Assembly: GCA_964035575.1 (NCBI GenBank)
Contig: OZ037845.1
Coordinates: 682,001 to 746,000, forward strand
DNA: 64,000 nucleotides
Direction: 5' to 3'
Origin: Rhynchopus sp. YZ270_cl-10
Taxonomy: Eukaryota; Euglenozoa; Diplonemea; Diplonemida; Diplonemidae
Position 1 is the first letter of the stretch. Each line of letters opens with the position of its first letter. The position numbers were made by a program, and so were the translations under genes. The notes beneath the pieces were generated by a model that made no database searches, was not told the DNA's origin, and saw nothing but the letters and a program-made list of their open reading frames with translations. Positions 1 through 8,455 of this stretch are shown here, in pieces.

Positions 1-787
1 TAGGCTTAACAAACAGCTAGCAGGGATCGAATGGGTTACTTATGCTGGCAGGGGGGAGGCAGGAGGGGTTGCTTTAGGATACGAAAAGTATGTAAACTGA
101 TGTCACATTATACCTTAATTCAGATTGCGATGCACAGCTGGACAATATATTTTCAAAGATTTGTTGCACATGGTGTAAACGACCTCTGGGGGATTAAGAC
201 ACCATGCAATAAGTAAAATGTGAGGTCCAAAAACAAAGAAAAGCTTATAAGATGGACCTAAGCCTCTCGTGCTTAGTCACCTTATCATACAAATGAAAGA
301 GCCTCTCATGGGTGTCCACCTTAGCGCAACCTTCAAGGAAGGGCTAATGGCACAGATCTGCAATAACTCTGCTGTGAGACATGAGGGCAGGTTAGAACAC
401 AGTGGTATGGCAAAGAAAACTTGAGTGAATGTGCTGAGGGAACGATCCTGAAGAACCCACACCCTGACAGAACAGTAGTAGTAGCCTGTACAGACAGGAA
501 CTAACACTGAGGTAGTATAAAAGCAAATATATCCTTCGGCGTTCCGCTGTCTCGTAGTGTTCTTATTGGCCCGACAACGTTCGTTTTGGGTACGCACGCA
601 GAGCACCATATGGATCCAATATCGACATGAGCTTCACTTTGCGGCAACCACGTATGGACCAACGTCTGACTGTGGATAATTCTTCATGTACTCGACCATG
701 ACCTCGCTTCATTACACCCCGCTTGCGGCAACGTATGGACATGGCAGAGTACCTTCAGGTGTATCGTTGTGTCTGACTCCTTCAGCT
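1..787. other. gene-less left edge
   Basis: No convincing gene is visible here. A copy of the CTAAGC hairpin repeat lies at about 246-285, with arms CTAAGC and GCTTAG around a CTCTCGT loop. Positions about 640-808 hold a second partial copy of the 3' end of the neighbouring transferase-like gene. A 110-codon minus-strand reading frame at 277-609 shows no recognisable domain and is not called. Confidence 0.6.
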
Positions 788-808
788 TCACTCAACCATG
801 ACCTCGCC
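640..808 (-). repeat. duplicated 3' end of the transferase-like gene
   Basis: On the minus strand the words GAGGTCATGGT(T/C)GAG and CCATACGT...TGCCGCAA both occur twice, once at the annotated end of the gene (about 722-808) and again about 75-100 bp further down (640-708). In the downstream copy the frame reads on from EVMVE into YMKNYPQSDVGPYVVAAK and stops. In the upstream copy a TGA follows EVMVE at once. The downstream copy may preserve the ancestral C-terminus. Confidence 0.6.
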
Positions 809-1618
809 CAGAATGCACACCCTCCCCTCCCGACTCTTCTCCCATCGTGCAAGGTGCTCTGCACGTGAAATCACCACAGCACCGATCTCAGTCTTGTACC
901 GCATCTGTCCCCTGTGCGGTGGGTGGCCAAGGTTCACAAAGTGCACACCCTTCCCCTGCAAGTGCTTCACCATCGCACAGAGTTGTATCTTCCCCGAGGA
1001 GGGGTGCCCCTCTGTATCGCAGAAGCCCGTCAGTGATGTGTACACCATGCCCACTGCGTAGCCGATCTCACCGGCAACCAAGTTCCCAGTGGCTGTGTCC
1101 ACAAGCTCCACGGTGTAGGGCTGGAACCACGACTTGGCAGGTGTGTCGACGTCGACCAGTATACCGTCCCACACCTTTCGGAGCATCGCAAAGTAGCGTG
1201 GTCCCAGCCAGTTGTCAGTGTGGTGTTCGCAGATGCGTGACCACACTTCGTCACTCCGTGCGTTCACTGAAAGCTTATAGCGGTGCCGCCGCACCCGTTT
1301 GCGTACAGAACGACCCCAATGCAGGTTTTTGAAGTCAAGCACGCAATATTCTTTCTGCATTTCTGCAATCAGATACACGGGCTCTTGCGCTATGCTGACG
1401 AAGCCGTAGTAGCAGAAGAGGGCATAAAACTTTGGCAGCCAGCAGGTCGTGTAGTAGTACGTGGTTGCCAGGTCTGCTTCGATGCGGGCACGTGATGCAG
1501 GGTCCATCAGGGCACGTGCCCATCGACCTCCTTCACGCAACTGTTCATCCTCGACAGCATCCAACCGTATACGAGTACGTGTCAAGGTGCTCTGCTTCGA
1601 TGCCAAAGTGAAGCTCAT
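788..1618 (-). CDS. leucyl/phenylalanyl-tRNA-protein transferase-like protein
   Basis: A single open frame of 276 codons with an ATG start. The protein resembles the Aat family (COG2360), which in bacteria moves Leu or Phe from aminoacyl-tRNA to the N-terminus of proteins marked for ClpS/ClpAP degradation. The visible signature runs from about residue 95 (HWGRSVRKRVRRHRYKLSV, matching the bacterial SRSLRK block) to the C-terminal core (LVAGEIGYAVGMVY, then SSGKIQL, then GVHFVNLGH), which aligns with LVGGLYG...GESMFS...SK.AL...G...D.Q. The N-terminal 60 residues are not alignable by eye. Related eukaryotic proteins are known but their role is not established, so an N-degron function here is inference. 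The stop lies inside a duplicated 3' end: a second copy of the last codons lies downstream and continues open for 18 more codons. Confidence 0.75.
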   Translation of the reverse strand: MSFTLASKQSTLTRTRIRLDAVEDEQLREGGRWARALMDPASRARIEADLATTYYYTTCWLPKFYALFCYYGFVSIAQEPVYLIAEMQKEYCVLDFKNLHWGRSVRKRVRRHRYKLSVNARSDEVWSRICEHHTDNWLGPRYFAMLRKVWDGILVDVDTPAKSWFQPYTVELVDTATGNLVAGEIGYAVGMVYTSLTGFCDTEGHPSSGKIQLCAMVKHLQGKGVHFVNLGHPPHRGQMRYKTEIGAVVISRAEHLARWEKSREGRVCILGEVMVE

Positions 1619-3190
1619 CAGAGAAAAGTTGAAAGTGCAAACACCTCACCTCACCTCACCTCACCAGACACCAGGCAGACAACAAAGTGAAGGTATTAAT
1701 GCAGTCACCTCCGACTGACCCACCAGACAACAAATAAGGGGGCCCGTAATAAAATGTGTATCTGCGAAACTGCCCCTTTTGGTCCAGTTCTTTTCTCCCT
1801 GTCGGATGGTGGGTGGGTTTAGGGACGGAAAAATATGTACATAAAAAAGGTGGGAAAGGGGGGGGATCAATTTATCTACGTGTATTCTGCCTACCTCCCT
1901 GACGGAGGTTGTGGGTCGTGACCTCTCAACAGAGGCCAGAAGGGGGAGGGGGGTGGTGAAAGGTGGAAAGGTGGAAACCGGTAATTGGGAAGCGTGGGTG
2001 GGGGAAGGGAGGGTTGGCTTAACACGAGAGCAGAAAACGAGAACGAAAATTGTAGTTGAAAAACATACCCAACGCACGGGAAAAGGGGGAGGAAAGAAAG
2101 AGCGAAGGAAACCAAAAGATGGAACCCTCTTATAATAATCGTTTAAAGGCTCACATCAAAACATTTTTTTCAAGAAAAAAAAGAAAAAAAAGAAGAAGAA
2201 AAAACGCGCCAGGAATGCAAGCAGCGGATCTCCGTGGGTATTTTATAGAACCGGTTTTTTGTTTTCTTTTAATCTGCTGTTATCTGAAACGAAAAAAAAA
2301 ATCAGCTGCAATGCAAGTGGTCTGCACAGCAGTCGCCACCCCTTTTCTTTGTTACATCGACACACATCGCACATCGCCGACAAGAGGTGGGCTCTGACTC
2401 AATGCCACACGGAGTAGCTTTTTTTTTCTTCTTTTTTCGCCCCTTCTTTTCGGGGGCATACATTCGCACGTTTTTTTTTAAATAAGAGTTGAAGTAGTGT
2501 AGTTGCCTCGGTTGTGCTGCCACAGGTTGTGCAATCTCCACTTTCCATCAAGTATTGTTTTTTTGTTGTACAGATCTGTTCACAAAAAACTGTAAAATAA
2601 AAAATTTCCCCCCCCCGAAAAAAGTGCAAAATTTACTATTTTTTTTGTGTGTAAAAAACATATAATGTAGCGAGGACGACCTGAAAATAGGCGTGTCTGG
2701 AAAATCTCTCTGAGGCGTGGATGAGGTTACTAATACTTACAACCACGCCTCAGCCACGCCTGTAGTCAGGCCTTAGCGAGGCTTGTTCGGCCTCGCTGCA
2801 TTGTATGTAAAAAGGTACAATTCAAAGAGAAAAAAAAAAATCGAAAAAGGTCCAGAATTTGTATTTTTACGTTTATTTGAGCAGATGAGTCAAAGCCTTT
2901 CATGCTTGGTCACCTTATAATTTATTTCTTTTTAGCGATGAGGCTTTGTGAAAACGGAAGCAATTGTAGTTTTCCATATTTCCCCCGAATTATCCCTGGT
3001 TTCATTCTCAGTAGTTTCGAAACAAAAAAATTCCCGTTTTTTTCTTTCTCCCATTTTACTAAAAAGCGTGGTTATATCAGCGTGATATGATAGTGTACAA
3101 AAAAGGAACCCCTGAAGACGAAAATGAGGCTACCACAGACTCACAAAAATCTTCACCAATTTTTTAAAAAAAAATTCCCCACCCTTTTTT
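1619..3190. other. gene-less stretch with short repeats
   Basis: A/T homopolymers and low-complexity pyrimidine runs fill this stretch. It holds a CTCCGACTGACCCAC-type repeat at about 1700-1732, a TAGTGTAG...CTCCACTT repeat at about 2490-2545, a fold-back structure at 2669-2796 and a CTAAGC-type hairpin at 2884-2918. No protein gene was seen. Confidence 0.6.
2669..2796. repeat. nested fold-back structure
   Basis: Several inverted pairs are nested: GAGGCGTGG at 2712-2720 with CCACGCCTC at 2743-2751; GGCGTG near 2690 with CACGCC at 2755-2760; and a separate hairpin GCGAGGC at 2776-2782 with GCCTCGC at 2790-2796. The outer AGCGAGG at 2669 can also pair with the last arm. It looks like a small non-autonomous element, but I saw no clear target duplication. 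Confidence 0.55.
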
Positions 3191-5233
3191 TCAGTAATAT
3201 TTTGCCAGACGAGGCTGTTTGGTTGCAGTCTTTTTGGGTGCGATGGAGGAGCGGGCACCGTTGGAGGAACGGGGGGTGGGACTTGCGGTTCGAGATGTGG
3301 CACGCGTAGGTGCCGAAGAAGGGGATGCAGTACCACCTGCGTTCACCACTGCAGGCACACTTCCCACAACGTTGTGAGTAATGCCCATCAGGTTCGGCTC
3401 ATGAGTGTCCAGCAGCCCTGCCCCTGTTGTGTCCGTCAGGGAGATTCCGATCAGCTGCTTTTCTGACGGCGACAACAGCTGCTGCAGGAACCCAAGGAAG
3501 AGCTTGCATACGCTGGAGAGACCGCTGCTGAGCTCGAGAAACTCCTTTTCGGTGATGTTCCTTATAGCAGCCTGCCCCTTCACCCCTTTGCTGTAGTCGC
3601 GGATGTGGTGGAGCTCTTTGTTGATGAGTTGGCAGCTGTTTACGAGGCGGGAGCGGGCAGTACCGCGGGAGTTTTCAAGCTCGGTCTGTTCGTGCGTGCG
3701 GACGCGGTCTTTGAGTTGAGTGTTTTCGTTGCGGAGGCGTTTGAGAACGTCACCTTGTCTTCTGTTGTCGCGGGCGACGTCGGTGACGGCAATCATCCAG
3801 ACACTCATCTCAGCGAAGAACTCTTCCTTCATGTGTTCGATGCTGTGGTGCATTTTGGAGAGTGCGTCACGTTGCAATGCAGCGACGTACGACTTCTGCT
3901 CAGCCATTCCATTGTCTGGCATATCACTGTGCTGCGACAGCAAGGCACGTAGCTGCTTTGCATCCTGCTCTGCAGTGAACGAAGACGCCTGGTAGTTCTC
4001 CACCTCCTGCTTCAAACGCAGGTTCTCACGTTTAAGGCGGTTCAGACTCGATTCGGCAGTCTCCTTACTCCATGTGTTGGATTGGTTGGCAAGCTCCTGT
4101 TTGAGGCCATATAGGCTTGCCTCGCGTTCATGAAGAAGGCGGGTAAGGCGACGTACCTCCCGCTCCAGATTGATGGTATCCTCCTTCGATTTAACCAGGT
4201 CATTTCCAAGCTTGTCGCACCGCGCAGCGCGTCCCTTCCACCCATTCACCTCCTTCAGCTTGGAGGTAAGCTCCTTCTGCTGTTCACGTTGTTCCTTTTC
4301 GCGTTCGCCTAAGAGTTCGGCGTCTTTCTTTAGGTTGTCCTGCATCCATGCTGTGGTGGAGCTGTCGACCACTTTGTTGCCCATGGTTTCGACCTCTTTT
4401 TGCAGCATGATGTTCTCGATGGAGCGGGAGACCAGCTCCTCTTCACAGTTGAGGAGGTACATTATCGTTGTTTTGTATTCCGTGATTTTGGTTGTCTGGC
4501 CTTGGGTGTCTTCCACCAGCTTGTCAAGCCCTGCCTGCAGCTCTGCTTCTCTTGCTGCCGCCGCCTCTCTCTCTTCCCCAAGCTGCTGCAACAAACCTGC
4601 CCCCAAATCCACTGCCTGCAGAATCTGGTTTTCACGATCCTCCAACTCAGAACGGAGCAGATCTAATTCATGCACCTCACCTATATCTCCATCTGACGTA
4701 TCATCAGCCGCACTTCCAAAACTAAATGCATTAGTATAAGCACCAGGGGAAGCTTCATTTACCGCAGGTGGTAGTGCATCATACTGTGGCACCGTGGTGC
4801 TGCATTCTGCGATAGATGATGTAGCAGGGCTGAGTTCGGACATAGCTGGGGGGAGGGGTGGTGCGTGCTCTTCGGAGACGGGGCGGGATTCGGTTTGTTT
4901 CATACTTTCTGATGCGCGGCGTTCAAAAGAAAGACCCTGTAGTCTGTGTCGTGCATGCTGTTGTGTCATCTGCAGCGCCGCCGCAATATCCTTCTCAGAA
5001 TCAAACGCAGTCACCCCTTTCAAATCCTGCTGCTTCCCAAACGTTATAGATCCCCTCCGAATCAACGCCGGGACACTCTCACTGCGCTTGCAGTATCGCA
5101 TCGCGGAGTACTGACTCTGTTTCATCCATTCTGGGTCAGCGACCCTTGCTTCAGGAGAACCCAACGTAGACGTCAATAAAGGCGACATCGTCGCATGCTT
5201 TTTACTCGGAGGTCTTGGGGGGGAGGAATGCAT
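3191..5233 (-). CDS. coiled-coil protein with basic tail
   Basis: One uninterrupted frame of 680 codons. Residues 1-200 are low-complexity and rich in Ser, Pro and Ala. From about 205 to 530 the sequence is heptad-like with long runs of E, K, Q, R and L (for example ELEDRENQILQAVDL and NRLKRENLRLKQEVENYQ), typical of a long parallel coiled coil. A short helical region (about 540-600) follows, then a Ser/Thr/Ala/Pro tail ending in basic residues (APKKTATKQPRLAKYY). The first ATG is used; a second in-frame ATG at codon 16 is possible. No motor, kinase or known cytoskeletal domain is visible. A structural or cytoskeletal role would be a guess. Confidence 0.75.
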   Translation of the reverse strand: MHSSPPRPPSKKHATMSPLLTSTLGSPEARVADPEWMKQSQYSAMRYCKRSESVPALIRRGSITFGKQQDLKGVTAFDSEKDIAAALQMTQQHARHRLQGLSFERRASESMKQTESRPVSEEHAPPLPPAMSELSPATSSIAECSTTVPQYDALPPAVNEASPGAYTNAFSFGSAADDTSDGDIGEVHELDLLRSELEDRENQILQAVDLGAGLLQQLGEEREAAAAREAELQAGLDKLVEDTQGQTTKITEYKTTIMYLLNCEEELVSRSIENIMLQKEVETMGNKVVDSSTTAWMQDNLKKDAELLGEREKEQREQQKELTSKLKEVNGWKGRAARCDKLGNDLVKSKEDTINLEREVRRLTRLLHEREASLYGLKQELANQSNTWSKETAESSLNRLKRENLRLKQEVENYQASSFTAEQDAKQLRALLSQHSDMPDNGMAEQKSYVAALQRDALSKMHHSIEHMKEEFFAEMSVWMIAVTDVARDNRRQGDVLKRLRNENTQLKDRVRTHEQTELENSRGTARSRLVNSCQLINKELHHIRDYSKGVKGQAAIRNITEKEFLELSSGLSSVCKLFLGFLQQLLSPSEKQLIGISLTDTTGAGLLDTHEPNLMGITHNVVGSVPAVVNAGGTASPSSAPTRATSRTASPTPRSSNGARSSIAPKKTATKQPRLAKYY

Positions 5234-6241
5234 TAAAAGAGAATGAGGTAAAAAAAGAGTGTCTTCTTTTATCTCATGTGCATGGGGGAAAGGGGGGGGA
5301 GAGGGGAGGCTTGTAAAGGTAGAAAAAGAAAGCCCTTGAGGTGTGTGTGTAGGGGGGGGGTTGGGGGAGGGGAGGCTATTTGAGTTGTAGATGAAGTGAA
5401 GTGAGGCGAAAAACTAAAAAAAAAACTGTGGGGGGGAAAGAAAGAAAACTGTAGTTGCTGATGCAGGCACCTCCGACTTACCCACGGATGAAAGCACAAA
5501 TACCCTGCGGATCAGTAGATGTAAAAAGGAAACCTAATGACCTCCGGAAAAAGGGAAGTGGTGTTGACCACCTGCTTTTGGCCGAAGCAACTTCCGCCAA
5601 ACACCGCAAAACTCAGGTCAAAATCAGTAGGTTGAGAGGAGGGGAGGGTTTATAAAGAAAATGGGAGGGGCGTTTCTTTTTGTTGGCAAAGAAGAACTTC
5701 AACACTTGTTAAAGTGAGGAGAAGAAATGAGAAGAAGAAATTTGAAATACAAAGCCCTCTCGTGAACAGTGTAGCTTTTTTTAAAAAGTGGTGTACAAAA
5801 AATTGCGCCCAAAGCACAGGGTTAGAAGTGCGACACATCAATCATGTCTGTACCCCCTAGACCACCAGAAAAGGAAAGTCGGAAGTGCCAACGTCTCTGT
5901 AGATAAAGACCCATAGCTCAACAGAAGGGAAAGCTCTCTGTGCACGGGCACACAGAGGAAACGTTTGCAAAGACGCGTCAATAGTGGTGTCACCTTGAAA
6001 CAGGGCCACAACGAAGTGTCCTTCACATGCCAGGAGACCACACTGTTATTATATCACCATGGCAGCAGCCTCAGGGAAGTTCTGTGCGAAATAGTCTTCA
6101 AAGCGTTGGTTCGATATCAACTGTGGTGTTCAAATGTATGGGGAAAATGGGGGGAAACCTGAGCTCCACTTAAAACAATGGAGGTTAAGCTTTCTCCGCG
6201 AACACAGAGCCTTTAAAAAATTCTGAATTGAGTCATTTGAC
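5234..6241. other. gene-less stretch
   Basis: Pyrimidine-rich leader of the upstream gene on the minus strand, then a CTCCGACTTACCCAC repeat at about 5455-5512 and a GAAATACAAAGCC repeat at about 5740-5773. Positions about 5850-6200 are unusually free of homopolymers, with a perfect inverted pair CTCTGTGTGCCC / GGGCACACAGAG overlapping at 5940-5960. I cannot assign a gene there. Confidence 0.5.
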
Positions 6242-6721
6242 CTAAGCGTAGGTGTTACATACCCCTAACCCACCGAGATCTTGCTGATCGAGAGTGTCTA
6301 TCCAGTCGCGTCCTTTTTGTTCTTCTTCATCGAGGGTTAGGTCGGGGCAACGAGACTTTCGTCTTCCTCTGAGGCCAGCTAGGGCGTCGATGTGGACGTC
6401 GGTTTTGACCTTTTTGGGTTGCGCTTTTTGCTTCGCTACGTCCCGCACGGCATACGGCGACACATCCGATACAGTCAACCCACGCTTCACCTCCGAAGAC
6501 GTGGCAGCAGCCTGAGCACCTCTTCCACTTATCCTTGTCAACCCTCCAGTTGTATTCGCCACAATCCCCTCACTGCTTGCCACCTTCGCCGACCCCACAC
6601 GGTGCAAAGGCAGAGGGGTGACCACGTCACTCTGCTTGGTGGTAGTGGTGGCAGGCCTATTATGTTTCTTGCTAATCGGCGCTGCGACTGCCTTCTTCGG
6701 TTTAGGCAATCCCGCCGGCAT
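6242..6721 (-). CDS. small basic protein of unknown function
   Basis: An open frame of 159 codons from MPAGLPKPKK. The frame extends upstream, but that part is low-complexity lysine/glutamine sequence and AT-rich, so I place the start at this ATG. The protein is rich in K, A, T and R (KKVKTDVHIDALAGLRGRRK) with an acidic C-terminal patch (LTLDEEEQKGRDWIDTLDQQD). No domain recognised. It lies between a coiled-coil gene and RPS9 on the same strand. GC content and codon variety suggest a real gene, but it could be non-coding. Confidence 0.5.
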   Translation of the reverse strand: MPAGLPKPKKAVAAPISKKHNRPATTTTKQSDVVTPLPLHRVGSAKVASSEGIVANTTGGLTRISGRGAQAAATSSEVKRGLTVSDVSPYAVRDVAKQKAQPKKVKTDVHIDALAGLRGRRKSRCPDLTLDEEEQKGRDWIDTLDQQDLGGLGVCNTYA

Positions 6722-7485
6722 TTCGTGTATGTTGTGTATTCCTTCATGGTGCGTGGTGTTAATTAGTTTTGGTGTCCAAAGAAAGTGTGATTTTTGGAGA
6801 GTGTATGAAAAAGAAGGTATGGGGGGAAGTTTCGGTTGTTTCTGTTGGGCGTCAACAGCTTTTTTTTGGCAATTTTTTTTTCTTCTGTGGCTTTTTTTTT
6901 TTGGCGTGTGTGCTTGTGCATGTGTGCGCTGCGTGGTTTGCTTTTTAAATGCCATTTTTTGTCCGTTGAAAATCGTCTACAAAAAATACCACCCCCCCCG
7001 CGACACGCCCCCCCGCCCCCAGCTCACGCATTGCAATATACAACGATTGTGCAGATGCGTGTTTTTTTAAAATTTTTTTGCCCAGTTTCATTTCCTTCAT
7101 TGATTTTTTCGAGACAACCTGCCCCCATTTTTTCTTTTTGCTTCGTTCTAAACCTTTCCCCCAGTCTCTACGTAATTTTTTTTTGGACAATAAAAAGCCA
7201 TGTGATGTTTCTCTGTCTGTTTTCCGCCATTCGATCGGTGATTTGCTTTTTTTTTGGGCCATGTATGTGGTCGTATCTTTTTCTTTGACAATCTCTGAGA
7301 AAAACCCAGAGTCATCAAAAAAGCCAATAGCTTTTAGACGGGAAAAAGAGAAAAGAGAGAGAGAGAGAAGGGACACACACACCACCCACACAACACCACC
7401 ACAAAACAAAAAAAAATGAAGAATATCAAAAGTAAAACGGCTACCCCATGCACGGCGTTCTACCTATGGTTGGTCTGCCCAGCAC
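6722..7485. other. gene-less AT-rich spacer
   Basis: Long T and A runs plus a purine/pyrimidine block near 7340-7410. No repeat family member or gene was recognised. Confidence 0.6.
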
Positions 7486-8052
7486 CTATTCCTCGTCGTC
7501 ACCTCCACCTCCGCCTCCAGACTTCCTGGAGCGCTTGACACGGCCAGGTCCTCCAGATCCGAGGGACGAGTTGGGTGCAAGGTCGATGTGCTTCTCGGAG
7601 TCGGTACGCACCCAGAAGGAGGGCACGGTGACCATCTGCTTGCCGACGCAGATGTGACGCTGGCGGATCAGGACACGTGCGTGGTGGATGGACTTGGCCA
7701 GACCGTGCTTGTACACGAGGGTCTGGAGGCGGCGCTCCAAGAAGTCCTGGAGGGTGAGTCCAAGCACGTAGTCAAGCTTCATGTGCTCGGTGTCCAGAAG
7801 GCCGTAACGGTTGCAGCGACGGAGAAGGGCACCTCCCTCGAGGACACGGCGCTCAGAGTCGGCGTCAAGGGTAAGCAGACCACGTGCACACTTGCGCATC
7901 TTCGCCAGGGTGAGGGCCACACGCCACACCTCACGCTTGCAACGAAGCCCGTAGTCTCCGACCAGCTTCAGCTCCTTGTCCAGCCTCTCCTTCTCGAACG
8001 GACGACGGGGGTTCTTGTAGACCTTCCCGAACTCACGGTATTTGCGGACCAT
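7486..8052 (-). CDS. RPS9: 40S ribosomal protein S9 (uS4)
   Basis: A complete, intronless 188-aa protein of the usual length for eukaryotic S9. It begins [25 protein letters not shown] and continues with the conserved block [14 protein letters not shown], then the S4 RNA-binding domain at about residues 105-165 ([47 protein letters not shown]). uS4 binds 18S rRNA early in small-subunit assembly and lines the mRNA entry channel. The C-terminus is a Gly-rich and acidic tail ([10 protein letters not shown]), as is common in this family. The ATG follows a TTCCAG and a C/T-rich stretch on the minus strand, consistent with a trans-splice or short leader. Confidence 0.97.
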   Translation of the reverse strand: MVRKYREFGKVYKNPRRPFEKERLDKELKLVGDYGLRCKREVWRVALTLAKMRKCARGLLTLDADSERRVLEGGALLRRCNRYGLLDTEHMKLDYVLGLTLQDFLERRLQTLVYKHGLAKSIHHARVLIRQRHICVGKQMVTVPSFWVRTDSEKHIDLAPNSSLGSGGPGRVKRSRKSGGGGGGDDEE

Positions 8053-8455
8053 TTTTGATTAATTAATTCTGGAAGGTGGATGTAACATAAAGGGGGTGGG
8101 GACACAACATTAGAAATTAGAAAAGAGCTACTTTGTATGGTTTCTAAGTGCACATATAGATAAGAGACGGCGGGAAAGGGACGAGTAAGGGAAGGGTTAC
8201 ATCTTCCGTCCGATCTGCTCCCCTGGGTACAAATATTTTCCCCCCCGCCCACCCCCACCCCCACCCCTCCTGCCTCTCCCCCCACCCCAGTTCTATAGGC
8301 GTCTGCATCAGCCTGCATCAGTCAGACGCCATCCCCAGTTTAAGATGGGCAATCTTTCGTGCGTACTCTTCATCGCTATCTGTGGTGGTATTTTTTTTTT
8401 TTGAAGTCGGTTCTTTTTCTTGAGTATATTTCTATGCGACACTCATATCAAAAAA
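8053..8455. other. spacer with C-rich tracts
   Basis: Upstream of RPS9 on the minus strand. It contains G/C-rich tracts (about 8240-8290) that read as purine-rich on the minus strand. No gene or recognised repeat. Confidence 0.6.

Noticed and set aside
277-609. 110-codon minus-strand frame next to the transferase-like gene
   Set aside because: No domain, atypical composition, and part of the region is repeat-derived.
5838-6041. 67-codon frame in the homopolymer-poor region
   Set aside because: Too short, no similarity recognised, and no consistent splice sites to extend it.
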